Origin: CAXMMR01 sp963692975
GTDB taxonomy: Bacteria > Pseudomonadota > Alphaproteobacteria > Acetobacterales > Acetobacteraceae
NCBI GenBank assembly: GCA_963692975.2
Contig: CAXMMR010000018.1
Coordinates: 1 to 64,000, forward strand
Length of the DNA: 64,000 nucleotides
Direction of reading: 5' to 3'
Positions 25,532 through 35,237 of this stretch are shown here, in pieces. The translations under genes and the position numbers were made by a program. Under the pieces are notes generated by a model, which was not told where the DNA came from, ran no database searches, and saw nothing but the letters and a program-made list of their open reading frames with translations. Position 1 is the first letter of the stretch. Each line of letters opens with the position of its first letter.

Positions 25532-26602
25532 CTAGCTGGCCTTGCTGCGTTCGGCTCGGAAATACCCGCTGCTTATTCCATAATCCACCAGCCGCCGCAG
25601 GAACGCCTCGTCGGTCGGTGGACAGTGCAGGCCGAGCCGCTCAGCCTCCGCCCCATCGAAGCGCGGCGCGCGGCAGAGATAGTTCGCATAGAGCCGGGTC
25701 ACTTGGCGGAACAGCCGCTGTTCGGACGGGCGAAGCTCCTCTGTTTTGAACGACGCCTCGTCCACCACCGTGGGAACCGAGAACTGCGGATAATGCCTGC
25801 CAATCGCGATCAGCGTGGTCAGCGGCACCGGCGCCCCTGACACCAGATGCACCGTCCGCCCGCGCACCGCCGCGCCGTCCTCGGCCATGGCCAGCAGCCC
25901 GGCCGCGACGTGGTCGATCGGCACCAGGTCGAGGCTCGCCCCTGCCCGCACCGGCAACACCCGCACATGGCCTCCGGTCACCAGGCGGATGAAGGCGTAG
26001 ACGTTGTCGAACGCGCCCACCGTGCCGTCGCCGCTGCGCCCGACGACGATCGACGGCCGCGCAATCGAGGCGTCGAGCCCGTCCGCCACCGCCCGGCCGA
26101 CCAGCTGCTCCGCGCACATCTTACTTGCCTCGTAGCCGTTCGCGAAGCTCTGCCCGCACGCCAGCTCGCGCTCCAGCACCACGCCGCTGCGCTGGCCGCA
26201 AACGTAGGCGGTGCTGACGTGCAGCAGCCTCGCACTGAGGGCACGCGCCAGCGCGATCGCGTGCGCCGTGCCGTGCTCGTTGACGGCGGCATAGGTCGCC
26301 GCGTCGAGGTCAAAGCCGGTCAGCGCCGCGCAGTGCAGCACCAGCTCGATCCCGCTCAGCGCCTCATGCGCCGCCTCGTCCAGGCCGAGCCCAGCCTGCC
26401 GCACGTCGCCCCGCAAGCCGACCACGGCGCCCGCCTCGGGCAGCCGGCCCGCCCAGGGAGCGGCGGCGACCGGGCTGCCGTCGTTGCGCCTCAACGACAA
26501 GTTCCGATGCACGAGCCCGACCACTGCGTGGCCGCGCCCCGCCAGCAGGCCGGCGAGCTCTCCCCCAAGCAACCCGCCGGCGCCGGTGACGAGAACGCGC
26601 AT
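25532..26602 (-). CDS. NAD(P)-dependent extended SDR (epimerase / male-sterility type)
   Basis: This 356-residue Rossmann-fold enzyme begins MRVLVTGAGGLLGGELAGLL with the GxxGxxG nucleotide motif. The catalytic threonine/serine region is LLHVSTAYVCG and the active-site motif is YEASK. The overall pattern resembles the NAD_binding_4/thioester-reductase group more than sugar epimerases, but the substrate is unknown. It is divergent from the Rieske oxygenase across a 202-base gap in which I see no repeat or known site. Confidence 0.85.
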   Translation of the reverse strand: MRVLVTGAGGLLGGELAGLLAGRGHAVVGLVHRNLSLRRNDGSPVAAAPWAGRLPEAGAVVGLRGDVRQAGLGLDEAAHEALSGIELVLHCAALTGFDLDAATYAAVNEHGTAHAIALARALSARLLHVSTAYVCGQRSGVVLERELACGQSFANGYEASKMCAEQLVGRAVADGLDASIARPSIVVGRSGDGTVGAFDNVYAFIRLVTGGHVRVLPVRAGASLDLVPIDHVAAGLLAMAEDGAAVRGRTVHLVSGAPVPLTTLIAIGRHYPQFSVPTVVDEASFKTEELRPSEQRLFRQVTRLYANYLCRAPRFDGAEAERLGLHCPPTDEAFLRRLVDYGISSGYFRAERSKAS

Positions 26603-26804
26603 CAGCCCGCAGCGCCGGGCGAGGCGGCAACAGGCGGGCGATGGGTCGGCTCGAACATGCTGAGGGGTTCCGTGATCTTGCGAAGTCTGGGCCTAACGCC
26701 GCCACCGGCCAGGCGGCGCGCCGGGCTGTCGTCACCATTTGCGCCGCCGAGCAGTACGGCTAGGGTCGCGCCGAGGTGCAGCGCGGCTGCATGACGGAGG
26801 TTTG

Positions 26805-27911
26805 ATGGATCAGAGTGTGGCCGTGGCGGACGCGCGCGAGAAGGTAGACGGGCGCGAGCGTGACCTGCGCCGTGTCGCGATCAGCCCGGATTACTGGCAT
26901 CCGGTAGCCTGGTCGCGCGAGCTCAAGACCGGCAAGCCGCTGGCGGTCAGCTTCGCCGGCCAGCCGATCGTCCTGGCTCGGCCACGCACCGGCCCCGTCT
27001 TCGCGCTGGAGGATCGCTGCGCGCATCGCCAGGTGCCGCTCAGCGACGGCGTGATCGATGGCCAGGGCATTCGCTGCGGCTATCACGGCTGGACCTATGA
27101 CTGCGCTGGCGCCTGCACCGACGTGCCCTATCTCGGCCGCTCGACGGACGGCGTCCGCCTGCCGAACGGCGTGCGCTCCTATCCGGTCGTCGAGAAAGAC
27201 GGCCTGGTCCTGGTGTTCCCCGGCGACCCGGCGCGGGCTCAGCACGCGGCGCTGCCGATGCTCGGCTCGGTCGCCAACCCGGCCTACAAGACACGCCGCT
27301 TCGGCCACGAGGTCGGCTGCCACTACAGCTTCATGCACGAGAACCTGATGGACATGAACCATCAGTTCCTGCACCGCCGCCTGATGGGGCAGATCCGCCC
27401 GCGCTTCGTCGGCCAGGATGCCGGCGAAGGCTGGGTCGAGGCGAAATACACCTTCGCCCGGATGGCCGGCAAGCAACCGCTGGGCGAGGCTCTGGTGTTC
27501 GGCCAGCGCCGCGGCAACGGCAACGCCACCGGCGACCGCGACGTGATGACGATCCGCACCGAGTATCCGTATCAGACGCTGCGCATCGTCACCGACAGCG
27601 CGGTGCCGGTGATGGACCTGTGGATCGCCCACACCCCGCTCGACCATGAGCAGCGGCGGGTGCGCACCTTCGGACTGCTCTCGGTGCACAAGCCGAAGAT
27701 ACCCGGGCTGCTAGATGCGCTCTGGCCGCTGCTGATCGTTTTCACCGAACGCATCTTCAAGGAAGACCGCGACATCGTGGAGCAGGAGCAGGCCGCGCAT
27801 GACGCGCAAGGCGGCGACTGGAACCAGGAGGTCTTCCCGGTGATCCGCAAGCTGCGCACGCTGCTGCGCAACAGCGGCGTCAGCGAGCCGCTGGCCATGG
27901 CGGCAGAGTAG
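26805..27911 (+). CDS. Rieske non-heme iron aromatic ring-hydroxylating oxygenase, alpha subunit type
   Basis: This 368-residue oxygenase has the Rieske [2Fe-2S] ligands in CAHRQVPLSDG and CGYHGW and the mononuclear iron region ENLMDMNHQFLHRRLMG. Length and order match the vanillate demethylase/PobA-like group that demethylates or hydroxylates aromatic acids with a separate reductase. No reductase gene is adjacent. ATG 26805 follows GGAGG at a good distance, so the longer frame from 26739 is not used. A family B repeat follows the stop. Confidence 0.92.
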   Translation: MDQSVAVADAREKVDGRERDLRRVAISPDYWHPVAWSRELKTGKPLAVSFAGQPIVLARPRTGPVFALEDRCAHRQVPLSDGVIDGQGIRCGYHGWTYDCAGACTDVPYLGRSTDGVRLPNGVRSYPVVEKDGLVLVFPGDPARAQHAALPMLGSVANPAYKTRRFGHEVGCHYSFMHENLMDMNHQFLHRRLMGQIRPRFVGQDAGEGWVEAKYTFARMAGKQPLGEALVFGQRRGNGNATGDRDVMTIRTEYPYQTLRIVTDSAVPVMDLWIAHTPLDHEQRRVRTFGLLSVHKPKIPGLLDALWPLLIVFTERIFKEDRDIVEQEQAAHDAQGGDWNQEVFPVIRKLRTLLRNSGVSEPLAMAAE

Positions 27912-27916
27912 GAAAG

Positions 27917-28022
27917 CAAGCAGTCCTTTCTTGGGAAAAAAGGACCAAAAAACTTTTCCCTTTAGCGCTCCGCTTCGCGAATAGAAGTTTTTTGCTTCTT
28001 TTTTTCAAAAAAGAAGCCCTTC
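27917..28022. terminator. Family B facing hairpins, probable bidirectional terminator
   Basis: Hairpin GTCCTTTCTTGGG/AAAAAAGGAC, then CAAAAAACTTTTCCC, a spacer, AGAAGTTTTTTG and the hairpin CTTCTTTTTTTC/AAAAAAGAAG. It lies between the convergent Rieske and ankyrin genes. Confidence 0.75.
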
Positions 28023-28023
28023 C

Positions 28024-28620
28024 TTACCTGCCAAACCCCAAAAACCCCGCCGCTGGGTTCGGCGTCCCGCCATCGCTCGACCGCTGCGGCGCGCTCACGC
28101 TCGCCGTCTGCACCGTCCGCCGGGCTCGAATTGGCTTCGTCTTCGCCTGCTTGACCGTCCGGGCCGCCGGTGCCGGCTGGCCCTGTGCGTCGGCCTGCCC
28201 GTCCTCGCTGCCGCCCGGCGTCGTGCTGCTCGGCCGCAGCGACATCAGCAGGAAGGTGATGTCGCTACGATTGAGATCGATCGAGCTGTCGAGCGGCGAC
28301 TGCCCCAGCACGTTATGCGCGTTGAGGTCGGCGCCGCGGTTGACGGCGTCGCGCGCCGCCGCCAGGTCGCCGCGGCTGATGCTGTCGAACAGCGCATCGT
28401 TCGGGTTCATCTCCGCCGACGGCTTGCTCGGCGGCGCCACGAGGTCGAGCGACGGCTCGGCGCCCGGGATCGCCGGCGGCGGCGGCTCCGGCGTGTCGGC
28501 CTCCTTCTTGCTTTGGCTCTGCGCGCCCGGCGCTCCGGCGCTCAGCTGCGCCATCGCCGCCGGCGCGGCATACATCAGCAGGGCGGCGCAGAGCAGGCTG
28601 AGGCGGATGGCTTGGGACAT
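28024..28620 (-). CDS. Exported ankyrin-repeat protein
   Basis: A signal peptide (LLCAALLMYAAPAAMA) precedes a proline-rich stretch (EPPPPAIPG), then one to two ankyrin repeats (NDALFDSISRGDLAAARDAV, GADLNAHNVLGQSPLDSSI). The last 70 residues are low-complexity and basic. At 198 residues it is a short periplasmic ankyrin protein, probably a protein-interaction module; the partner is unknown. The TspO gene lies just upstream on the same strand, separated by 39 bases. Confidence 0.8.
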   Translation of the reverse strand: MSQAIRLSLLCAALLMYAAPAAMAQLSAGAPGAQSQSKKEADTPEPPPPAIPGAEPSLDLVAPPSKPSAEMNPNDALFDSISRGDLAAARDAVNRGADLNAHNVLGQSPLDSSIDLNRSDITFLLMSLRPSSTTPGGSEDGQADAQGQPAPAARTVKQAKTKPIRARRTVQTASVSAPQRSSDGGTPNPAAGFLGFGR

Positions 28621-28659
28621 CGACGGGCTCGCTGACTTGGTCGGCCGCGTCTTACAGGC

Positions 28660-29145
28660 TCAGCCCCGGTTGAGCCACCAGAAACCCGCGGTCAGCCAGC
28701 CGGCATAGCCGACCCAAACGAGGTAGGGTAGCAACAGCGCCGACGCGATCCGGTCCACCCGCCAGAACGCCCGGCACGTCGCCCCAACCAGCGCGAACAG
28801 CGCCACGATCACGATCAACGCCAGCTTCGGCTGGCGCAGGCCGAAGAACACCGGCGTCCACAACGCGTTGGCAAAGAGCTGCCAGCCCCACAGCCGCAGC
28901 GCCCGGTAATGCGCCCGGCGGGCAAATCCGGCGTGCCGCCACACCAGCCACGCGGCCACCGCCATCAGCACGTAGAGCGCAGACCAGACCAACGGGAACA
29001 CCCAGTCGGGCGGCGTGCCGGCGGGATGCGCCTGCAGGTCGTACCAGCCGGCCCGCCCGCTGCGGGTAAAGACAGAGTCGCTGAGGCCGACGAGCAGGCA
29101 CAATCCGAGCAAGCCGAACAGCGCCGGCATCGAGCCGGGCGACAC
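28660..29145 (-). CDS. tspO: TspO/MBR family membrane protein
   Basis: The 161-residue protein has five hydrophobic segments and the TspO pattern WYDLQAHPAGTPPDWVFPLVW, ALWTPVFFGLRQPKLALIV and VWVGYAGWLTAGFWWLN. The family binds porphyrins and related ligands and acts in oxygen or stress signalling. GTG 29145 and ATG 29130 are both possible starts; GAGG stands just before the latter region. The 88-base gap to the next gene upstream shows nothing notable. Confidence 0.92.
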   Translation of the reverse strand: MSPGSMPALFGLLGLCLLVGLSDSVFTRSGRAGWYDLQAHPAGTPPDWVFPLVWSALYVLMAVAAWLVWRHAGFARRAHYRALRLWGWQLFANALWTPVFFGLRQPKLALIVIVALFALVGATCRAFWRVDRIASALLLPYLVWVGYAGWLTAGFWWLNRG

Positions 29146-29233
29146 CTCGCGTGGTGATGGCTCTACATTGCGGAAGGCACATCACCTCGCGGCAGGATCG
29201 GACGCCATCAGGATAAGCATCGGCAGCCCCGCT

Positions 29234-31345
29234 TCAAGCCATCTCGCGCCGCCAGGCGAGCACCATCACCCCGCCGATCAGCGGCAAGGCAAGCCACGGC
29301 GGCAGCAGCGTGACGGCCGCCGCCCCGGTCTGCCGGCGCGCATGGCGACGCCGCAGGCCGATCCAGCCGTCGCCGCTTGCCGCAGCGCCCACCTCGACAC
29401 GCCGCAACGCCGGCACGCCGTCGCGCCCCAGCCAGTGCACGCCGCCGCCGGAGGCCACCGCCGCAGCCCCAAGCACGCTCGCGCTGGCCCGCAGATCGGC
29501 ATACTCCGCCGGATCATCCATGCCCTGCACGGCGAAGGCGACATGGGTGCCGTCGCTGACCCGCCAGGCGCCCGCCGGCTCGCGGGCGTCGACCGCCTCG
29601 CGCCCTTGAGCCTCCCCCGGCGCGGTCGAGCGCAAAACCACCCGGCTCGTCGCCCCGCCCGGCGAGGTGACCGTCACCGCCGGCAGCGACGCGCCCTGAA
29701 GCACGCTGCGCCGCTCGACGCGCAGCTGCCCGTCGCTGATGCCGGCACGAAGCTGCTCCTCCTCCAATTGCGGCTCCGCCATCAGCCAGTGCGCCACCCG
29801 CCGGGCCAGCTCCGCCTCGGGCCCGCCGCCATCCAGCCGGCGCGACCACAGCCATGCCTGGTCGGACAGCAGCATCGCCACCCGCCCCTCGCCCACCCGG
29901 TCGAGCAGCAGCAGCGGCCGCCCGCTCTCGCCCGCGCTCTTGCCGGTTTGCATGAGCAGCTGCGGCGCCGGCGCCGCACTGCCCGCCGGCACCTCCGGCA
30001 GCACGTCGATGGAGCGAAACCAGGGCCCCCAGGCCGGCATCGCGCCCGGGGCGGCCGGCCCACCCGGAAGGTCATGCGTCACCGGGTGCAGCTCGCCGAG
30101 CGGCGTCAGCGTCGGCCGGAACTCGCCCTCGCTGGTGCTGCCCGCCGCATGCGCCGGCAGCACGTCGGCAAGCGGCGTGTGGTCCAGGCTCTCCGGCCCG
30201 GCGAACTCCGGCCCGGCGGTCAGCAACAGCCCGCCGCCGCCGCGCACATAGTCGGCGATGCGGGCCAGATAGGCGCGCGGTAGCACGTCCTGGTCGGCGA
30301 ACCGGTCCAGCACGATCAGGTCGAACAGCGTGATCTTGTCCTCGAACAGCTCCTGCATCGGAAACGGGATCAGCGCCAGCTCGGAGATCGGCGTCGGATC
30401 CACCTGGTCGGGGCGGCGCAGGATCGTGAAGTGCACCAGGTCGATCGCCGGGTCGGCGCGCAGCAGCCGCCGCCAGCTGCGCTCGCCCTGGTTCGGCTCG
30501 CCTGAAACCAGCAGCACCCGCAGCCGCTCGCGCACCCCTTGCAGGCTCACCACCGCCTGGTTGTTCAGCATCGACACCTCGCCGGCGAGCGGCGCCGCCC
30601 GCAGCGACACCACCGTCGGCCCGGCATGCCCGATCGGCACGTCGAGCCCGAAGGTCTCGCCCGGATGCACCTGCCGGGTCTCCACCGCCGCGCCGTCCCG
30701 CTCCACCGTCACCGCGACCAGGCTGTCGCCATCGCCCGGCGGCACCGGCCCGAAATCCTCCACCACCGCCCTGATGTTGGCTGATTGATGCACGATGCCA
30801 AAACCCGGAGCCTCGATCAGCCGCAGCCGCCGGTCGGTCTGCTCGCCCTGCGCCGGGATCAGCACCTGCAGCGGCTCCGCCGGCGCGCCGGAGGGCGGAT
30901 CGCTCACGATGCCGTCCGTCACCGCGATCACGCCCGCCAGCCGATCCGCCGGAATGCTCGCCCGCGCCGCCTCGATCGCGGCAAACAGCCGTGTGCCGTC
31001 ATGCCCCGCCTCGGGCACGTCCAGCGTGCGCAGGGACAGTCCCGGCAGTCGCGCCGCCGCCGCCAGCAGCCCCTCACGCGCCCGCTCGGCCAGCACCGCC
31101 CGATCGCCGACCCGCATCGAGGCGCTGTCGTCGACGACCAGCAGCCCGATATCCCCCAAGCCCTCGCTCCGCACCCGAACCACGGACGGCCCGCTCAGCC
31201 ACACGAGCAGGAGGAGGAACGCGAGCCCCCGCAGCACCCAGCCCCGCGCCCGACGCACCGCCCCAACAGCAGTCGCCGTCAAGCAAAGCAGGGCTAGGCC
31301 GACGAGCACCCAGACCGGAAGCAAAGGAAAGCACGTTAAAGGCAA
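29234..31345 (-). CDS. Membrane-anchored GATase/VWA-like protein of the moxR operon
   Basis: About 700 residues. Two N-terminal membrane helices (VWVLVGLALLCLTATAVG, VLRGLAFLLLLVWLSG) precede a VWA-like region (IGLLVVDDSASMRVGDRAVL; DxSxS pattern). A glutamine-amidotransferase-like domain follows (LLLTAGPEFAGPES) and the C-terminus has one more helix. This is the usual last member of alphaproteobacterial moxR-DUF58-DUF4159 operons; the function is unknown but is envelope-related. The best start is a TTG at 31345, at the outer edge of a family A repeat; another TTG lies a few codons in. The repeat pair separates it from the DUF4159 gene. Confidence 0.8.
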   Translation of the reverse strand: MPLTCFPLLPVWVLVGLALLCLTATAVGAVRRARGWVLRGLAFLLLLVWLSGPSVVRVRSEGLGDIGLLVVDDSASMRVGDRAVLAERAREGLLAAAARLPGLSLRTLDVPEAGHDGTRLFAAIEAARASIPADRLAGVIAVTDGIVSDPPSGAPAEPLQVLIPAQGEQTDRRLRLIEAPGFGIVHQSANIRAVVEDFGPVPPGDGDSLVAVTVERDGAAVETRQVHPGETFGLDVPIGHAGPTVVSLRAAPLAGEVSMLNNQAVVSLQGVRERLRVLLVSGEPNQGERSWRRLLRADPAIDLVHFTILRRPDQVDPTPISELALIPFPMQELFEDKITLFDLIVLDRFADQDVLPRAYLARIADYVRGGGGLLLTAGPEFAGPESLDHTPLADVLPAHAAGSTSEGEFRPTLTPLGELHPVTHDLPGGPAAPGAMPAWGPWFRSIDVLPEVPAGSAAPAPQLLMQTGKSAGESGRPLLLLDRVGEGRVAMLLSDQAWLWSRRLDGGGPEAELARRVAHWLMAEPQLEEEQLRAGISDGQLRVERRSVLQGASLPAVTVTSPGGATSRVVLRSTAPGEAQGREAVDAREPAGAWRVSDGTHVAFAVQGMDDPAEYADLRASASVLGAAAVASGGGVHWLGRDGVPALRRVEVGAAASGDGWIGLRRRHARRQTGAAAVTLLPPWLALPLIGGVMVLAWRREMA

Positions 31346-31392
31346 GGGGCTTTGCCCCTTGACCCCATCAAAGGCGGAGCCTTTGAAATCCG
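31338..31392 (+). repeat. Family A repeat, alpha unit
   Basis: Hairpin AAGGGGC/GCCCCTT, then CCCATCAAAGGCGGAGCC and TTTGAAATCC. Its left end coincides with the start of the GATase-like gene on the minus strand. Confidence 0.8.
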
Positions 31393-31473
31393 GCCGCTAT
31401 TCATGGTCTACAGGCGAGCTCCATGCCGTTCAAAACAGGGTCAGATGGCTCCGCAAAGCATGAACTCCACGCG

Positions 31474-31532
31474 GATGGGGTCTGGGGCCTCGCGGCTCCA
31501 GCGGGTCCAGGGGCAGAGCCCTGGCCTTGCTT
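31474..31532 (-). repeat. Family A repeat, beta unit
   Basis: GGGGTCTGGGGCCTCGCGG, CTCCAGCGGGTCCAGG, then a hairpin ending CCTGGCCTTGCTT. It sits 9 bases from the DUF4159 gene end and pairs with the alpha unit at 31338, so the pair interrupts a same-strand operon. Confidence 0.8.
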
Positions 31533-31540
31533 GCCGTAAC

Positions 31541-34333
31541 TCATTGCTGCAACCGCTTGAGTATCTCGTCCGCGTGCACCTGGTCGCGTTTGTAGTTCCC
31601 GGTCAGAGCATACATCACCAAATTGACCCCGAACCTGAGCGCCCGCTCGCGTTGCTCGCTCCCGCCCGGCACCACCTCGAACGGCGGCTGCCCGGACGCG
31701 TCCACCGCCCAGGCGCCCGCCCAGTCATTGGCGCCGACCACCAGCGGGCTCACGCTGTCGTCGTCGCGCCCCGCCGCCGCATCGCGCGCCACCCATACCG
31801 GGTCGCCGACCACCCGGCCGGGATATTCGCGTAGCAGGTAGAAGCTGCGCGCCAGCACGTGGTCGATTGACAGCGGCGTCAGCGGCGGCACGTGCAGCGC
31901 GCCGGCCAGCCGCCGCAGCGCGTCGCCGCCGACGTCGCCAAAACCGGCATCCGAGCCGCCCGTCGCCTCGTCGCCGCCCCGCGTGTCGATCACCAGCAGC
32001 CCGCCATGCGCCATGTAGTCGTTCAGCGCCACGATCATGGCCGGGTCCGGCTCGGTGCTTGCCGTGACCGCCCAGTAGAGCATCGGGTAGAACGCCAGCT
32101 CGTCGCGTCCGGGCAGCACCGCCACCGGCTCGGCGAGCTGCGCCGAGGTGCGCGCGTTGACCACCTGCGACAGCCCGTCAAGGCCCTGCTCCTCCACCCG
32201 GTCGACCGCCTCGTCGCCGGTCGCGACGTAGGCAAGATGGGTCGCCAGCGCCGGCGAGGTCTGCGCCCGCGCCGCCGTGATCAGGCACAGCAGCAGCACA
32301 ATGCCAAGCGCCGCGCGGGCCCCGACCAGCACGCCGCGCAGCGCCAGCGAGGCCAGCATGTCGAGGCTGAGCAGGGCCAGCGCGGCGCCGATCAGCCAGG
32401 GGCCGAACGGCCGCGCGGCGCCGACCTGCAGGCCGCGCAGCGTCGCCCCCGGCACCGGCGGCGCCGCGGCAAGCGGCGTCGCCTGCCCCAGGTTGAGCGC
32501 CTGGCGCTGCGCCGCGCCGTTGCTGCCAGGCGGCGCGTAGAGGCCGGGCGGATGCTGCGGCGAGATGGCGGTGTCGGCCAGCAGCCCTGAGGGGACGACG
32601 ATCGCAGCCGGACCCGGCGGCCCGAGCACGCCGCTGCCGTCCAGGAGCAGAACGGGCGCCAGCACGGGCGTCAATGCCCGCGCGCCGCCGGCGCTGGCGG
32701 ACGCGCCGACGCCGGCGCTGAGCCGCAGCAGCCGTTCCAGCAAGCGCGGAAACAGCCCCGAAAGCGGCAGATTGGACCAGTCGGCGCCGGCGGTGACATG
32801 CACCAGCACGACATGGCCGGCGCCGAGCGCCGCCGCGGTCACGAGCGGCGTGCCGTCGGCGAGCCGGGCCCAGCTCCGGGCATCGAGCGCCGCCGACGGC
32901 TCGGCCAGCACCTGCCGGCTGATCGTGACGTCGGCCGGCACCGCCAGGCCGGCAAACGGCGCGTGCGCGGGAAAGGCGGCGAGGCGCTGCGGCGCGCTCC
33001 ACGACATCGTGCCGCCAAGCTGCCGGTCGCCAGCCAGCAGCCGCACCGGCAACAGCGCCTCGTCGCTGTCGCGCACGCCGAGCTCGGAGGCGCCAGCATC
33101 GAGCGCACCGGCGTCGGCCGCGGCGTCGCTCAGTCCGGGATAGGCGAAGCGCAGCAGCAGCCCGCCGCGCCGAACCCAGGCGAGCAGCGCGTCCGCGCCC
33201 TCACGCGGCACCGGTCCGGTCAGCACCAGCATGGAGAGCGGCCGCGCCAGCAGGCTGGCGAGCGATCCCTCACGCAGCTCGGCGAGCGGCGCCAGCGCGC
33301 GTTGCAGGTAGAACAGCGACCCGGTCAGCGGCGCCGCGTCGGCCTCGCCGGCGGCCGAGACCAGGCCGACGGGATGGCGACGGTCGCCCTCGTCGAGCAG
33401 GGCGACGGCGCCGGCCGAGGCGATCGCGACGGCGTCGCCGGACGCGGTGCTCGCGAGGGTCAGGCGGCCGAGCCGGTTGCGCAGCTCGGCAGGCAGGCTG
33501 AAGGCGGCCTCGCCGCTCGCCGCACCGGCCGCCAGGCTGATCGGCAGCCGCGCCAGCACGGTGTCGTCATCGGCGCGTCCGAGCACGGCGAACTGCCGCG
33601 CCACCGGCGACGGCAGGCCGCGCAGCGACGCCACCAGCCTGTCGCCGGCGGCGGCAACGCCAAGCAGCAGCGCTCCGGCATCCGTCGCGCGCAGGTCCTC
33701 GACCGGCCCGATCGCGGCGAGCCGGCGAGCGAAGGCGTCCCGGCCGGGCGTGCCCACCCCATCATCAAGGTAGGCGACCGGGCCGGCCGCGACGCCGTCT
33801 AGCGCCCGCGCCGCCGCGTCACGGTCGACCGGCCAACTCGCCGGCCGCAGACCTGCCAGCACCGGCCGCAGCGCCGCCACGGTCTCCGTCGCGCCCAGCC
33901 GCGGCGGCGAGCCGTCGCCGTCCGGCGCCGTCGCCAGCAGCCGCACTTGCCGGCCCTGCTGTGCCGCGTCGTCGAGCAGCGCCCCGGCTGCCTGCAGCCG
34001 CGCCGGCCAGTCGGCCGCGGCGGCCCAGCCATTGTCGATCACCAGCAGCAGCGGCCCGGGCCCGACCAGGCCGGGCCGCGCCGCCGGCCGCGTCGGCCCC
34101 GCCAGCCCGATGATCACCGCCGCCGCCGCCGCCAGCCTCAGCGCCAGCAGCCAGGGCGGCGTGCGCGCCGGCGTCTGCTCCTCCAGCTTCAGGCCGTCAA
34201 GCAGGCTGATCGCCGGGAACAGCTGCTCGCGCACCGCCGGCGGGCTGGCGCGCAGCAACCACCACAGCGCCGGCAACGTCAGCAGCGCCAGCAGCACCCA
34301 GGGTGCGGTAAAGCTGAGTGCGGCGAAGCTCAC
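31541..34333 (-). CDS. DUF4159 protein with BatA-type N-terminus
   Basis: The 930-residue protein begins with the BatA-like double-helix anchor (FTAPWVLLALLTLPALWWLL, LLALRLAAAAAVIIGLAGP). A long VWA/GATase-like middle part follows, then two more helices near residue 650 and a C-terminal DUF4159 domain (YPMLYWAVTASTEPDPAM, GGLLVIDTRGGD, RFGVNLVMYALTGNYKRDQV). GTG 34333 overlaps the end of the DUF58 gene by four bases. It is part of the moxR operon, whose products are thought to act together as an envelope-associated chaperone-like system. Confidence 0.88.
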   Translation of the reverse strand: MSFAALSFTAPWVLLALLTLPALWWLLRASPPAVREQLFPAISLLDGLKLEEQTPARTPPWLLALRLAAAAAVIIGLAGPTRPAARPGLVGPGPLLLVIDNGWAAAADWPARLQAAGALLDDAAQQGRQVRLLATAPDGDGSPPRLGATETVAALRPVLAGLRPASWPVDRDAAARALDGVAAGPVAYLDDGVGTPGRDAFARRLAAIGPVEDLRATDAGALLLGVAAAGDRLVASLRGLPSPVARQFAVLGRADDDTVLARLPISLAAGAASGEAAFSLPAELRNRLGRLTLASTASGDAVAIASAGAVALLDEGDRRHPVGLVSAAGEADAAPLTGSLFYLQRALAPLAELREGSLASLLARPLSMLVLTGPVPREGADALLAWVRRGGLLLRFAYPGLSDAAADAGALDAGASELGVRDSDEALLPVRLLAGDRQLGGTMSWSAPQRLAAFPAHAPFAGLAVPADVTISRQVLAEPSAALDARSWARLADGTPLVTAAALGAGHVVLVHVTAGADWSNLPLSGLFPRLLERLLRLSAGVGASASAGGARALTPVLAPVLLLDGSGVLGPPGPAAIVVPSGLLADTAISPQHPPGLYAPPGSNGAAQRQALNLGQATPLAAAPPVPGATLRGLQVGAARPFGPWLIGAALALLSLDMLASLALRGVLVGARAALGIVLLLCLITAARAQTSPALATHLAYVATGDEAVDRVEEQGLDGLSQVVNARTSAQLAEPVAVLPGRDELAFYPMLYWAVTASTEPDPAMIVALNDYMAHGGLLVIDTRGGDEATGGSDAGFGDVGGDALRRLAGALHVPPLTPLSIDHVLARSFYLLREYPGRVVGDPVWVARDAAAGRDDDSVSPLVVGANDWAGAWAVDASGQPPFEVVPGGSEQRERALRFGVNLVMYALTGNYKRDQVHADEILKRLQQ

Positions 34334-35184
34334 CGCCGGCGCGCCGACAGGGCGAGGTGCACCGCCAGCACCGCCTGCTCGGGCGGCGACGAGCTGACAT
34401 GGGTCGCAAACCCGAACCCGGCCTGCCCGGCAAGCCGCGCCAGCAATGCCTGCCGCTCGGCCAGCGCGTCCCGGTAGCGCTCGCGCAGCGCCTCCACCCG
34501 CGGCACCAGCCTGGCCGCCTCGCCGGCCAGGCCGCGAAACCGCACCCGGCCGGAATACGGCAGCTCGACCTCGGCCGGATCAAGCACCTGCAGGATGCAC
34601 CCGCCCGCCGGCCGCGCCGCCAGCCCGGCCATCAGCGAGCGCAGCTCGGACTCGGGCGACAGGAAGTCGCTGACCAGCAGAACGCGGGCGTCGGCCGGCA
34701 CGCTCGTCGGGCTCGGCAGCCCGTCATCGGCTTGGTCCTGGGCCTGCAGCACCCGCTCCAGCGCGCCCCGGCCAAAGAAGCTTTGGCCGCCGAGGCCCGC
34801 CAGGCGCAGCCGCTCACCGGCCCTGAGCGCCAGCGCGCCGACCGCGAGCATCAGCAGGCTTGCCCGCTCGCCCTTCTCGGCCAGCCGCGGCGACGAGCGC
34901 CAGGCCATGCGCGGCGACCGGTCGCTCCACAGGCAGAGCGTCTCCGCCGCCTCCCACTCGGTCTGCCGCACATACAGCCGGTCGCCGCGCGCCGAACGCC
35001 GCCAGTCGATCCGCGCCGGCGCGTCGCCGGCCACGAACGGGCGATACTGCCAGAAACTGTCCCCCTGCCCGGGGCGTCGACGGCCATGCACCCCCTGAGC
35101 CACCGTCGCCGCCACCCGCTCGGCGGCCAGCAGCAGCGGCGGCAGGCGGGCGCCAAGCGCCTCGGCCTCGCGCGCGAGGGTCAA
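34330..35184 (-). CDS. DUF58 domain protein of the moxR operon
   Basis: This 284-residue VWA-related protein has the DUF58 core: DSFWQYRPFVAGDAPARIDW, RSARGDRLYVRQTEWE and LWSDRSPRMAW. MoxR ATPases commonly pair with a DUF58 protein. The only upstream standard start is TTG 35184, since a stop lies six codons further up. It lies 53 bases after moxR and overlaps the DUF4159 gene. Confidence 0.9.
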   Translation of the reverse strand: MTLAREAEALGARLPPLLLAAERVAATVAQGVHGRRRPGQGDSFWQYRPFVAGDAPARIDWRRSARGDRLYVRQTEWEAAETLCLWSDRSPRMAWRSSPRLAEKGERASLLMLAVGALALRAGERLRLAGLGGQSFFGRGALERVLQAQDQADDGLPSPTSVPADARVLLVSDFLSPESELRSLMAGLAARPAGGCILQVLDPAEVELPYSGRVRFRGLAGEAARLVPRVEALRERYRDALAERQALLARLAGQAGFGFATHVSSSPPEQAVLAVHLALSARRR

Positions 35185-35237
35185 TGCACCCAGCTCAACG
35201 CACCAGCCTCAAGACGCCAGCCGCCACGCATCAGCCG